In this document: in pieces, positions 42,490-53,140 of the stretch
How the letters are laid out: every line of letters starts with the position of its first letter
Numbering within the stretch: the stretch's first letter is position 1
Assembly: GCF_001751365.1 (NCBI RefSeq)
Contig: NZ_LJGT01000036.1
Location: 481,827 to 545,826 of the forward strand
Source: Streptomyces abyssalis
GTDB taxonomy: Bacteria; Actinomycetota; Actinomycetes; Streptomycetales; Streptomycetaceae
Direction of reading: 5' to 3'
Length of the DNA stretch: 64,000 nt
The notes under the pieces: model-generated
The model's input: only the letters and a program-made list of their open reading frames with translations
Databases searched by the model: none
What the model was told of the DNA's origin: nothing
Position numbers and translations under genes: made by a program

Positions 42490-44757
42490 CTACTCCATGT
42501 GACCCGTCAGGTTGTGCGATTTCAGCAGCTCCTCGGCGTCCTGACGGTGCCTTCTGCCCGCCCGTACGTCGCCGGTCCGGTCGCACGCGTCGGCGAGTCT
42601 GAGCAGCAGCGCCGCCCGCAGCCGGCCGTCCTCCGCCTCCCGCGCGGCCTGGAGGGCCTGCCGGCATACGCGGACCGCCTCCTGAGGACGCCCGGACCGC
42701 TCGTGCACCCTCGCGATCTCGGCCAGCGCACGGGCATGCGCCCCCGCGTCGCCCAGCCTGCGGAAGTTCGCCGCCGCCGCGCGCCACTCGCGCAGCGCGT
42801 CACCGAAGCACCCCGCGCCGGTGTGCACGGCGCCGAGCCGCCCGTGCAGCCGGGCCGCAGCGGCACGGTCGTCCCGGGCCTGGTGGTGGGCGAGGGCGCG
42901 GCCGTACCAGTCGGCGGCGCGTTCCAGGTCGCCCATGTCCTCGTACGTGGATCCGATGGATTCCAAGGCCCGGGCCGCGGCCGGGTGGTCCTGCGTGACG
43001 CGTGTCTCACGCCCGGCGCTCCCCTCGCGCCCGGTGCGCTCACGCGCGCCGCCCTCCCCCTCACGTGCCGTGTCCAGCGCGGCCCGGTAGCGCGTGAGGG
43101 CCCGCGTATGCCTGCCCGTACGAGCGTCCAGGTCGCCGAGGTTGAGCAGCGCCGCGGAGCGCTCGCGCTGCAGGGCGGCGCGTTCGGCGACGTCCAGGAC
43201 GAGTTCGTGGAGCCGGTAGAGCTCGGGGGCGGCCTCCTCGGGCGAGCGGTGCGCGTCGAAGGCGCGGGCCAGCGCGGAGATCAGACGCCGCGCGAGGCCG
43301 TCGAGCCTGCCGCCGCCCTCGGCGACGGCGAGCCTGGCGGCGGCCAGTATCGCGGGACGCCGGGCCTCCAGCCACTCGCGGGCCTCGCGGCGCGTGCCGA
43401 AGCGGACCGAACGCGGCAGGAAAGCCAGCCGCTTGCGGGCCTCGGAGCCCTCCGGCTCGGTGATCGCGTGGCACGCCCTCAGCTGCCGTACGGTCCGCTC
43501 CAGCATCCGCGCACGCGCGAGCACCGTCTCCTCCGGGCCCTCGTGCTCGGCCAGTTCGGCGCGCAGCAGCGGGTCCAGGCAGCGCGGCACGGCGTAGCAG
43601 CCGGGTGTGTGGGTGCTGGTGCGCAGCAGCCCGAGCCGGAGGAACTCCGCCAGGATCTGCCGGGCGGCGGCCACGGAGCAGCCGGCGAGCGCCGAGGCGG
43701 TGTGCGCGTCGACGAGGCCCTCCGGGGCGAGGGCGAGCATCCGCAGCACACGGGCGGGCGGCTTCGTCAGGGAGCGGGCGACCAGGCGGAAGGCACGCTC
43801 CAGCGCGTCTGTCTCCGGCAGCTCGGCGAGCCGCTTGGCGGCGTCGGCCACGGAGAGCTTGGGCCGCGCGGCGAGCCATCCGCCCGCGAGCACCAGGGCG
43901 GCGGGCAGGTGTCCGCAGGCCTCGGCGACGAGTTCGGCGCTGCGCGGGTCGACGGTCGTACGGTGCGGGGCGCCGGCACGCGCGGCGAGCAGCGACACGG
44001 CGGCGTCGCGCCCGAGTCCTCCGACGGTGCAGGGCCGTACGTCCGGCACTCCGGTCAGCGGCCCGGCGGAGACGGCGACGACGAGGCAGTCGCGGGTGTC
44101 GGGCAGCAGGTCGAGGACCTGCTCGGGCAGGGTCACGTCGTCCAGGAGCAGCAGCACCCGGCGCCGTCCCAGCTCGGCCCGGAGGGTCTCGGTGAGTTCG
44201 TCCTCGTCGGCGCCCGCGGGGACGGGGTCGGGGCCCAGCGCGGCGAGCAGGTCGCGCGCGGTGCGTTCGGTCGGTACGGGGGTGCCGCCGGGCTCGGTGA
44301 GCCGTGCCCGCAGGACGCCGTCGCCGTACCGGGCGGCGGCCTGACGTGCGAACGCCTCGGCCAGCGCCGTACGTCCGGACCCGGGCCTGCCTGCGACGAG
44401 GAGCACGCGGCTGTGCGGCGAGGGACGCCCGGAGAGGGTGTGCAGACCGGCCCGCTCCATGTCGGCCCGCATCTCGGCGAGTTCCTTCTCGCGGCCCGTG
44501 AAGTGACCGCCGGGCGCGGGGATCCGGGTGGTTCCGGAAGGACCGGTGCCTTCGCTGCCGCCGGAGGTGCCGGTGGCTGCGGCGCTTCCGGAGGTGCCGG
44601 TGGAGGTGCCGGTGGAGGGACCGGTGCCTTCGTTGCTTCCGGTGTCCCCCGCGCTTCCGGTTCCGCCGCTGTTCCCAGCGTCTCCGGTGCCCCCCGCGTC
44701 TCCGGTGCCCCCGGCGTCTCCGGCTGTCCCCGCGGGCTGCACCGCTTGATCCGTCAC
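42490..44757 (-). CDS. STAND-type NTPase with TPR-like C-terminus (AfsR/NB-ARC-like, no DNA-binding domain)
   Basis: The protein has 755 residues. Residues 10-75 are Gly/Thr/Ser repeats. The ATPase domain begins FTGREKELAEM, with P-loop GRPGSGRT at 123-130, where Arg replaces the usual Lys. Walker B is RRVLLLLDDV. A winged-helix region follows (LTKPPARVLRMLALAPEGLVDAHTASALAG), and the last 250 residues are TPR-like helices (ALESIGSTYEDMGDLERAADWYGRALAHH). STAND proteins switch on ligand binding and oligomerise. No effector domain such as a protease or HTH is fused. Role unknown. Confidence 0.85.
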   Translation of the reverse strand: MTDQAVQPAGTAGDAGGTGDAGGTGDAGNSGGTGSAGDTGSNEGTGPSTGTSTGTSGSAAATGTSGGSEGTGPSGTTRIPAPGGHFTGREKELAEMRADMERAGLHTLSGRPSPHSRVLLVAGRPGSGRTALAEAFARQAAARYGDGVLRARLTEPGGTPVPTERTARDLLAALGPDPVPAGADEDELTETLRAELGRRRVLLLLDDVTLPEQVLDLLPDTRDCLVVAVSAGPLTGVPDVRPCTVGGLGRDAAVSLLAARAGAPHRTTVDPRSAELVAEACGHLPAALVLAGGWLAARPKLSVADAAKRLAELPETDALERAFRLVARSLTKPPARVLRMLALAPEGLVDAHTASALAGCSVAAARQILAEFLRLGLLRTSTHTPGCYAVPRCLDPLLRAELAEHEGPEETVLARARMLERTVRQLRACHAITEPEGSEARKRLAFLPRSVRFGTRREAREWLEARRPAILAAARLAVAEGGGRLDGLARRLISALARAFDAHRSPEEAAPELYRLHELVLDVAERAALQRERSAALLNLGDLDARTGRHTRALTRYRAALDTAREGEGGARERTGREGSAGRETRVTQDHPAAARALESIGSTYEDMGDLERAADWYGRALAHHQARDDRAAAARLHGRLGAVHTGAGCFGDALREWRAAAANFRRLGDAGAHARALAEIARVHERSGRPQEAVRVCRQALQAAREAEDGRLRAALLLRLADACDRTGDVRAGRRHRQDAEELLKSHNLTGHME

Positions 44758-44960
44758 GGGCCACGCTCCCGTCCACCTGCGTCTGCGCGTACGAGCCCCC
44801 GCCGCAGCCGCGACCGGGAACGCACAGAGCGTAGTTCACCGCAGGCAGCGGTACGCGGTGCCCGCGCCGCAGGCACCGGGCTGCGGACGACTCCGGTTCA
44901 GCACCCGCCGCGGGCCCCCGGCACGGGCCCTGGAGGAGCCCAACCCGCCCCCGCCGGACG

Positions 44961-45620
44961 CTACTTCTCGAAGGGACGCGCAGGCCACGGCGCGTCGGCC
45001 TCGCGCAGCGAATCGAGTCCCGGTCCGGAACGGGCGGCGACCAGGGTCATGACGCCCACCACCAGGCAGTTGTTGTGCAACTCCCCCGCCAGTACGCCCC
45101 GCACCAGGTCAGGCACGGGCACGCGCGCCAGCTCCATCTCCGCCTCCTCCTCGGAGACTTCGTAGCGTTCGCCCTCGGCGGCGCCGACCCCGCGCGCGAG
45201 GAAGATGCGTACGGCCTCGTCGGAGCCGCCGGGGGTGGTGTAGACGTCGGCGAGCACGCGCCAGTCCTCGGCCTTGACGTGGGCTTCCTCGTACAGCTCG
45301 CGCTGTGCGGCGTGCAGCGGGTTCTCACCGGGGACGTCGAGGAGCCCGGCGGGGATCTCCCAGAGTTTCTCCCGCACGGGATGCCTGTACTGGCTCAGCA
45401 CCAGCACCCGGTCCTCCTCGTCGAGGGCGAGCACGGCGACCGAGCCGGGGTGCACCTGGTAGTCGCGGCGGACCACCGAGCCGTCCGGCATGACGACGTC
45501 GTCGGTGCGCACACCGGTCTTCTTGCCCTGGAAGGGCGTTTCGGTCGCGGTGACCTCCCACACCTCGGGAGCGTCCGCGACGTGCTTTCCGGGGTGCCCC
45601 GGCAGCATGCTTTCCGTCAT
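44961..45620 (-). CDS. NUDIX hydrolase, ADP-ribose pyrophosphatase type
   Basis: This 219-residue protein has the Nudix box beginning GLLDVPGENPLHAAQRELYEEAHV, i.e. GX5EX7REUXEE with a small deviation. QVHPGSVAVLALDEEDRVLVLSQYRHPVREKLWEIPAG precedes it, as in ADP-ribose pyrophosphatases, and YTTPGGSDEAVRIFLAR follows it. It likely cleaves ADP-ribose to AMP and ribose 5-phosphate. ATG 45620 has GGAGG upstream. Only 18 bases separate it from pyrG, so they are co-transcribed. Confidence 0.92.
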   Translation of the reverse strand: MTESMLPGHPGKHVADAPEVWEVTATETPFQGKKTGVRTDDVVMPDGSVVRRDYQVHPGSVAVLALDEEDRVLVLSQYRHPVREKLWEIPAGLLDVPGENPLHAAQRELYEEAHVKAEDWRVLADVYTTPGGSDEAVRIFLARGVGAAEGERYEVSEEEAEMELARVPVPDLVRGVLAGELHNNCLVVGVMTLVAARSGPGLDSLREADAPWPARPFEK

Positions 45621-45638
45621 GTCTGCCTCCGCCATGCC

Positions 45639-47768
<2,130 letters not shown>

Positions 47769-49577
47769 GTGGCTGGGCGCATCGAAGATTACGCACTCAT
47801 CGGGGACATGCAGACAGCAGCCCTGATCGGCCGGGACGGCTCGGTGGACTGGCTGTGTCTGCCGCGCTTCGACTCCCATGCGGTCTTCGCGAGCCTTCTG
47901 GGTACGGAAGAGCACGGCTGCTGGCGGGTGGGGCCCGCCACCACGGGCGGTGCGGAACCGCCGAGGGCGGACCGCCGGCGTTACAGCGGCGACTCACTCG
48001 TACTGGAATCGGAGTGGGACACCCCGCGCGGCACGGTCCGCGTCATCGACTTCATGCCTCCCCGCGAGCAGCACGCGCCGCAGCTGGTGCGGATCGTGGA
48101 GGGCGTCAGCGGCCGGGTGCCGATGCGTTCGGCGCTGCGCATGCGCTTCTCCTACGGCTGGGTCGTGCCGTGGGTGCAGCAGATCGAAGGCCGCACGGTC
48201 GCGGTCGCCGGCCCCGACTCGGTGTGGCTCGACACCGAAGCCGAGACCTACGGCAAGGATCTGACCACCTACTCGGACTTCACCGTCGCTCCCGGGGAAC
48301 GGATCGCGTTCACCATCAGCTGGCAGGCGTCGCACAAGAGCCCCCCGGCCGAGCCGGACGCGGAGGCGGCGCTGGAGGCGACGCAGAGCTTCTGGAGCGA
48401 GTGGGTCGACCACTGCACGTACCACGGCCCCTACCGCGAGGCGGTCGTACGGTCGCTGATCACTCTGAAAGCGCTGACGTACGCCCCGACGGGCGGCATC
48501 GTCGCCGCCCCGACCACCTCGCTTCCCGAGTGCATCGGCGGCATGCGCAACTGGGACTACCGCTACACCTGGCTCCGCGACGCCGCGATCACGCTCTCCT
48601 CCCTGCTGCGCACCGGCTACCACCAGGAGGCGCTGGCCTGGCGCGAGTGGCTGCTGCGCGCGGTCGCGGGCGACCCGGAGAACCTGCAGATCATGTACGG
48701 AATCGCCGGCGAGCGGGAGTTGAGCGAGGCCGAACTGAACTGGCTTCCGGGGTACGAGAATTCGACCCCGGTACGGATCGGGAACGGAGCCGCGGGCCAG
48801 CTCCAGCTCGACGTCTACGGCGAGGTCACCGAGGCCCTGCACCTGGCGCACATGACGGGTCTCTCGCGCAACGACTACGCCTCGCTGCTGCAGCTGAAGC
48901 TCATCGGCTACCTGGAGGACCACTGGGACGAGCCGGACGAGGGCATCTGGGAAGTGCGCGGCCCGCGGCGCCACTTCGTGCACTCCAAGGTCATGGCGTG
49001 GGTGGCGGTCGACCGTACGGTCAAGCTGATCGAGTCCGGCGACGTGGACGGCCCGCTGGACCGGTGGCGGGATCTGCGCGACGAGATCCACCGCGACGTG
49101 TGCGAGAAGGGTTACGACAAGGAGCGCAACACCTTCACGCAGTCCTACGGTTCACGCGAGCTGGACGCCTCGCTGCTGCTGATCCCGCAGATGGGCTTCC
49201 TGCCGCCGGACGACAAGCGCGTCATCGGGACCATCGAGGCGATCCAGCGGGAGCTGTCCACGGAGGACGGCTTCGTGATGCGCTACCCGACCTCCCAGCT
49301 CGAGGCCGACAACGTCGACGGACTCCACGGCGAGGAGGGCGCGTTCCTGGCGTGTTCCTTCTGGCTCGCCGACGACCTGGCGATGATCGGCAGGGTGGAG
49401 GAGGCGCGGAAGCTCTTCGAGCGGCTGCTCTCGCTCCGTAACGACCTGGGACTCCTCGCGGAGGAGTGGGACTCGCGGGCGCAGCGCCAAGTGGGCAACT
49501 TCCCGCAGGCCTTCAGCCATGTGCCGCTGATCGACACGGCGCTGCGGCTGACGGCGTCGGGCGCGTACAGCGGCTGA
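47769..49577 (+). CDS. Glycoside hydrolase family 15 (glucoamylase/trehalase-like)
   Basis: The 602-residue length is normal for the actinobacterial GH15 group. It begins MAGRIEDYALIGDMQTAALIGRDGSVDWLCLPRFDS and has an N-terminal beta domain. The (alpha/alpha)6 barrel contains GGMRNWDYRYTWLRDAAITL, IWEVRGPRRHFVHSKVMAWVAVDR and EEGAFLACSFWLADDLAMIGR. Mycobacterial members with this start are trehalases, so intracellular alpha-glucoside or trehalose hydrolysis is likely. There is no signal peptide. GGAG six bases before GTG sets the start. Confidence 0.92.
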   Translation: MAGRIEDYALIGDMQTAALIGRDGSVDWLCLPRFDSHAVFASLLGTEEHGCWRVGPATTGGAEPPRADRRRYSGDSLVLESEWDTPRGTVRVIDFMPPREQHAPQLVRIVEGVSGRVPMRSALRMRFSYGWVVPWVQQIEGRTVAVAGPDSVWLDTEAETYGKDLTTYSDFTVAPGERIAFTISWQASHKSPPAEPDAEAALEATQSFWSEWVDHCTYHGPYREAVVRSLITLKALTYAPTGGIVAAPTTSLPECIGGMRNWDYRYTWLRDAAITLSSLLRTGYHQEALAWREWLLRAVAGDPENLQIMYGIAGERELSEAELNWLPGYENSTPVRIGNGAAGQLQLDVYGEVTEALHLAHMTGLSRNDYASLLQLKLIGYLEDHWDEPDEGIWEVRGPRRHFVHSKVMAWVAVDRTVKLIESGDVDGPLDRWRDLRDEIHRDVCEKGYDKERNTFTQSYGSRELDASLLLIPQMGFLPPDDKRVIGTIEAIQRELSTEDGFVMRYPTSQLEADNVDGLHGEEGAFLACSFWLADDLAMIGRVEEARKLFERLLSLRNDLGLLAEEWDSRAQRQVGNFPQAFSHVPLIDTALRLTASGAYSG

Positions 49578-49618
49578 CCGTCCGGAGCGGCCGCGGAGCG
49601 CGGCGCACTCGGACGCAA

Positions 49619-49657
49619 CCACGCCCGCTGCCCGGCGACAACCGGCAGCGGGCGTGG
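49619..49657 (+). terminator. Hairpin terminator after the GH15 gene
   Basis: CCACGCCCGCTGCC (49619-49632) pairs perfectly with 49644-49657 around an 11-base loop, about 40 bases past the stop. Confidence 0.75.
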
Positions 49658-49702
49658 AGGTGAGGGACGGGTTCCCCCCGGGGTCCTGACGGCCCCGGGG
49701 CA

Positions 49703-49730
49703 CCCCACCGAGCCGCACGGCCCGGTGGGG
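49703..49730 (-). terminator. Hairpin downstream of the GH64 gene
   Basis: CCCCACCG (49703-49710) and CGGTGGGG (49723-49730) form a stem about 50 bases beyond the GH64 stop. Further short GC palindromes follow at 49730-49770. Probably ends the GH16-GH64 transcript. Confidence 0.55.
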
Positions 49731-49779
49731 GACCCCCCGCTGGCGGGGTTGCGGAGGGTGCTCCCGTTGGCAGATTCCC

Positions 49780-50952
49780 TCAGAACGGGGTCAGCGTGAG
49801 CGTCATTTCGCTGGCCCCGCCGTCTTCGATGTACGAGGCGAACCCGGCGACGTCGTCGAAGGCGAAGCCGTAGGCCTTGCCGTCCTCGGTTGCCGCGTGC
49901 ATGGCCTTCACGTACTCGTGGACGACGTCTCCCTTGTAGAACTCCGCGGGGTCGGTGGTCGGCTGCTCGGCGATCGAGGCGAGAGTCGACCGGTTGAACG
50001 CGGCGCCCACGATGGCAGCCACCGGACCGGTCGTGCCGTCGTTCGGGGCGGCCAGCTCGCCGTCGCAGAAGAGGATGTCCTTCGTGCTGGGCTTGTTGAA
50101 GGAAACCTCGCCGGGACCGGTGAAGGACAGCTTGTCGCCGCTGACCTTGCCGGTGAACTTGCCCGCGTTGGTGGTGACGACCAGTTCCTTGGAGGAGTAG
50201 GTCTCCCACACTTTGTCGGTGTACGCGTCGAAGAAGCTCTCCGAGAACTTGCCTTCGCCCAGACCATGGCCGGGGGCGATGACGCGCTTGTCGTCGATCA
50301 CCAGGTCGCCGAAGCCCTCGGCGCCCTTGACTGCCTTGAAGACCTGGTCGCGGCCGCCCTGCTTCAGGAAGCCGGTCTTCTGGTCCTTGTCGCCCTTGAG
50401 CTGGATGCCCAGTGGCACGCTGAACATGTCGACCATGGTGGTGTTGCAGTACATCGCGCCGCCCTTGTATGTGAACTCGGCGCAGTCGTGCATCACGTTG
50501 AAGTTGGGGTCGCCCGACACCCAGCCGGCCGGGTAGGCCAGCGCGGCCGAGCCGTCGCCGCCCTCGACCGCCTTGATCTTCAGCTTCTCGCCGCAGGCGA
50601 CGTAGATGCGGCCGGACATCTCGGGGAGCTGGAGCGTCGTCGCCTCGCCCGTGAGCGGGATGGCGTAGTCGGTGAAGCCGTCACCGCCGTTGTCGCCGAC
50701 TGAGACCGGCTTCAGTTCGCCCTCGGGGGTGACGCGGACCTGGTTCTTGCCGTCGTTGCCCACGATGTAGACGTGGACCGACTTGCTGTCGAACTCACCG
50801 CTGTTGTTGACGATCTTCAACGACAGGGGCGCGGCGGCCCTGCCCGGCTTCTTCCGTGTGACTCCGCCGGCCTGGGTCACCAGGAGTCCGGCCGCCGGTG
50901 CGGCGATGGCGGTCGCGGCGGCACCGCGGATGAGGGACCTGCGGCTGATCAC
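49780..50952 (-). CDS. Glycoside hydrolase family 64 beta-1,3-glucanase, Tat-exported
   Basis: This 390-residue protein has a twin-arginine signal (SRRSLIRGAAATAIAAP). The mature part has the GH64 thaumatin-like fold: LKIVNNSGEFDSKSVHVYIVG, FTDYAIPLTG, the catalytic-cleft acidic segments around VMHDCAEFTY, and DGELAAPND. GH64 enzymes release laminaripentaose from long beta-1,3-glucans. The start overlaps the GH16 stop as ATGA, so both glucanases are made together. No carbohydrate-binding module is present. Confidence 0.92.
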   Translation of the reverse strand: MISRRSLIRGAAATAIAAPAAGLLVTQAGGVTRKKPGRAAAPLSLKIVNNSGEFDSKSVHVYIVGNDGKNQVRVTPEGELKPVSVGDNGGDGFTDYAIPLTGEATTLQLPEMSGRIYVACGEKLKIKAVEGGDGSAALAYPAGWVSGDPNFNVMHDCAEFTYKGGAMYCNTTMVDMFSVPLGIQLKGDKDQKTGFLKQGGRDQVFKAVKGAEGFGDLVIDDKRVIAPGHGLGEGKFSESFFDAYTDKVWETYSSKELVVTTNAGKFTGKVSGDKLSFTGPGEVSFNKPSTKDILFCDGELAAPNDGTTGPVAAIVGAAFNRSTLASIAEQPTTDPAEFYKGDVVHEYVKAMHAATEDGKAYGFAFDDVAGFASYIEDGGASEMTLTLTPF

Positions 50953-51908
50953 TTGGAGGCACCTCCGGTGCTCTCGACGGACACGTAGTCCACGGTCAGG
51001 GAGTGGCCGGACTCGGTGGCGGCCGTGGGGGTCTTGGAGCCCGCGACGCCGTCGGGGAAGGCGCCGCCCATGGCGAGGTTCAGCAGGATGAAGTGGCCGT
51101 GATTCGTGGCGTCGGCCCAGGTCTTGGCGTCCATGTCCGACTCCTTGACGGAGTGGAACTGCTCACCGTCGACGTACCAGCGCAGCTCTTCGGTCCCGCC
51201 GCTGCGGTCCAGTTCGATCGCGTACTCGCGGAATTCGCCCTTGCAGTCGCCGGAGCAGTCGCGCGCCTTGCCAATGCCGGTCGTCTCGTTGCACGGACCG
51301 CCCGGGTTGACGCCGCAGTGCAGCACACCGTGCGTGGTGTTCTGGCCGTTGACGTTCTCCATGATGTCGAACTCGCCCACACCGGGCCAGTTGTGGTAAT
51401 TCCCCCGGTACGCGTCGCCCAGGGTCCAGAAGGCCGGCCAGTAGCCGAGTGCCTTGTCGCCCGAGACGTTCGGGAGTTTGAGGCCCGCCTCGATGCGCAT
51501 CTTCCCGCCCTCGGGGGCGGCGAAGTCGGTGCGCTGGGTCTCGATGCGCGCGGAGGTCCAGTTCTCACCGTTCTTCTTGGCGGTGATCTTCAGGTGCCCT
51601 TCACCGTCGAGCTGGATGTTCTCCGTGCTGTCGGTGTACTCCTGGATCTCGCCGGTGCCCCAATTGTCGGGGCCGCCCGGGTAGCTGTGCCCCTTGTCGA
51701 TGATCCAGTCGTCGCCGGAGGGGAGGGATCCGGCGTCGCCGTCGAAGTCCGTGCGCCAGACCTCCTCCAGGGCTGCCGCCTTCTTCTGCGCCTTCGCGGC
51801 CGTGCCGCCCTCGTCGGCCGCCGCGTACGGGGCCACGCAGGTCCCGATGGCGGCGACGGCCGCGATACCGGCAAGTGCCCAGCGCCGTCTGTCGCTCTTC
51901 AAGAGCAT
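50949..51908 (-). CDS. Glycoside hydrolase family 16 endo-beta-1,3-glucanase
   Basis: This 319-residue secreted protein has a signal peptide (DRRRWALAGIAAVAAIGTCVAP, ending near AADE). The GH16 jelly roll carries the catalytic motif GVGEFDIMENVNG with nucleophile and acid/base Glu. It also has YWPAFWTLGD and HFILLNLAMGG. It cleaves internal beta-1,3 bonds and complements the GH64 enzyme. GAGGAG eight bases before the ATG fixes the start. First gene of the operon, preceded by a promoter and operator. Confidence 0.93.
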   Translation of the reverse strand: MLLKSDRRRWALAGIAAVAAIGTCVAPYAAADEGGTAAKAQKKAAALEEVWRTDFDGDAGSLPSGDDWIIDKGHSYPGGPDNWGTGEIQEYTDSTENIQLDGEGHLKITAKKNGENWTSARIETQRTDFAAPEGGKMRIEAGLKLPNVSGDKALGYWPAFWTLGDAYRGNYHNWPGVGEFDIMENVNGQNTTHGVLHCGVNPGGPCNETTGIGKARDCSGDCKGEFREYAIELDRSGGTEELRWYVDGEQFHSVKESDMDAKTWADATNHGHFILLNLAMGGAFPDGVAGSKTPTAATESGHSLTVDYVSVESTGGASK

Positions 51909-51933
51909 GACTTACGCTCCTCGTTGGTGGGGG

Positions 51934-51949
51934 GTGAGAGCGCTCTCAC
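51934..51949. promoter_or_regulatory. LacI-type operator of the beta-glucanase operon
   Basis: GTGAGAGCGCTCTCAC is a perfect 16-bp palindrome with the central CG typical of LacI-family sites. It lies between the GH16 promoter and start, so the divergent LacI protein would block transcription until a glucan-derived inducer appears. Confidence 0.88.
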
Positions 51950-51961
51950 GTCATGGGCAGC

Positions 51962-51989
51962 ACAGTACTTCAGAACGCTCATTGGTCAA
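51962..51989 (-). promoter_or_regulatory. Sigma-70-type promoter of the GH16-GH64 operon
   Basis: On the minus strand TTGACC (51989-51984) and TACTGT (51967-51962) are 16 bases apart. The operator begins about 12 bases downstream of the -10 box, overlapping or just past the expected transcription start. Confidence 0.7.
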
Positions 51990-52017
51990 GACCTAGGTAA
52001 AGAAAGAGGAGTTGTCT

Positions 52018-53070
52018 GTGCACACTTTCCGCGGATCCCGCCCGACCCTGGAGGCCGTGGCGTCCCACGCCGGGGTCTCGAGGGCGACGGTGTCGCGGGT
52101 GGTCAACGGGGGTCCAGGCGTCCGCGAGGAGGTCCGTGAGAAAGTGCGGCACTCCGTCGAGGAGTTGGGGTACGTACCCAACAACGCGGCCCGCACCCTC
52201 GTCACCCGGCGCACCGGTGCCGTCGCCGTCGTCATCGCCGAGCCCGAGAGCCGCGTCTTCGCCGACCCGTTCTTCGCACAGCAGTTGCGCGGTATCAGCC
52301 GTGAACTGTCCGATCACGACACGCAGTTGCTCCTGATGATGCTGGAGCGGCAGAAGGACTACGCACGCATCGGACGGTATCTGTCGGCCGGGCACGTCGA
52401 CGGAGCGCTCATGTTCTCCCTGCACGGCGACGACCCCCTGCCCGCGATGGCGCTGCAGACCGGACTGCCGGCGGTCTTCGGCGGCAGGCCCGGCTGGCCC
52501 GGCGCGGAGGACGACCCGGATCTGCTGTACGTCGACACCGACAACAGGGGCGGGGCACGGCAGGCCGTTGCTCATTTGCAGGAGCGAGGCCGCCGCACCG
52601 TAGCCGTGATCAACGGCCCCCTCGACCAGACCTCCGCCCTGGACAGGCTCCACGGCTACTGCGACGCCCTGGGCATCGGGGCACACGAGGCAGATCCGTC
52701 ACTCGTCGCACAGGGCGACTTCACCGCCGAGGGCGGCGAGCGTGCCATGGCCCGGCTGCTCGACGTCTCCCCCGGTCTCGACGCCGTCTTCGCCGGGAAC
52801 GACCTGATGGCCTCGGGGGCGCTCCGTACGCTGCGGGCCCGGGGACGCAGGGTGCCCGACGACGTCGCCGTGGTCGGCTACGACGACCTGGAGCCGGCGG
52901 CGTGGGCCGAGCCGCCCCTGACGACGGTGCGCCAGGACGTGGAGGGCATGGGCGGGATGATGGCGGAGCTGCTGCTGCGCCGTATCGGGCTGGCCGAGGA
53001 GAGCGTGGACGCGGCGCCCCCCCGGCCCGTCGTCACACCGGCCACCCTGGTCGTACGCGACTCCAGCTGA
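52018..53070 (+). CDS. LacI-family regulator of the beta-glucanase operon
   Basis: The protein has 350 residues. The HTH reads PTLEAVASHAGVSRATVSRVVNG, followed by hinge helix YVPNNAARTLVTRR and a periplasmic-binding-like ligand domain (VDGALMFSLHGDD, YVDTDNRGGARQAVAHL, DDVAVVGYDDLEPAAWAEPPLTTVRQD). It is divergent from GH16 with a LacI operator in between, so repression relieved by an oligosaccharide is the obvious model. GTG 52018 is preferred, as AGAGGAG lies six bases upstream; TTG 52012 abuts the SD. Confidence 0.92.
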   Translation: MHTFRGSRPTLEAVASHAGVSRATVSRVVNGGPGVREEVREKVRHSVEELGYVPNNAARTLVTRRTGAVAVVIAEPESRVFADPFFAQQLRGISRELSDHDTQLLLMMLERQKDYARIGRYLSAGHVDGALMFSLHGDDPLPAMALQTGLPAVFGGRPGWPGAEDDPDLLYVDTDNRGGARQAVAHLQERGRRTVAVINGPLDQTSALDRLHGYCDALGIGAHEADPSLVAQGDFTAEGGERAMARLLDVSPGLDAVFAGNDLMASGALRTLRARGRRVPDDVAVVGYDDLEPAAWAEPPLTTVRQDVEGMGGMMAELLLRRIGLAEESVDAAPPRPVVTPATLVVRDSS

Positions 53071-53140
53071 GGGGTGCGGGAGGACGGACGGGTCCGGGGG
53101 CGGTCCCGGCCCGCGGTGCGTTCCTGGCCTGGCCTGGCCC

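Noticed and set aside
41986..45165. Plus-strand frame of over 1000 codons opposite ald and the STAND gene
   Set aside because: Antisense shadow; the minus strand carries recognisable domains throughout.
49780..53070. Considered as a genomic island with mobile ends
   Set aside because: No integrase, transposase or direct repeats at its borders, so insertion is only suggested by gene content.
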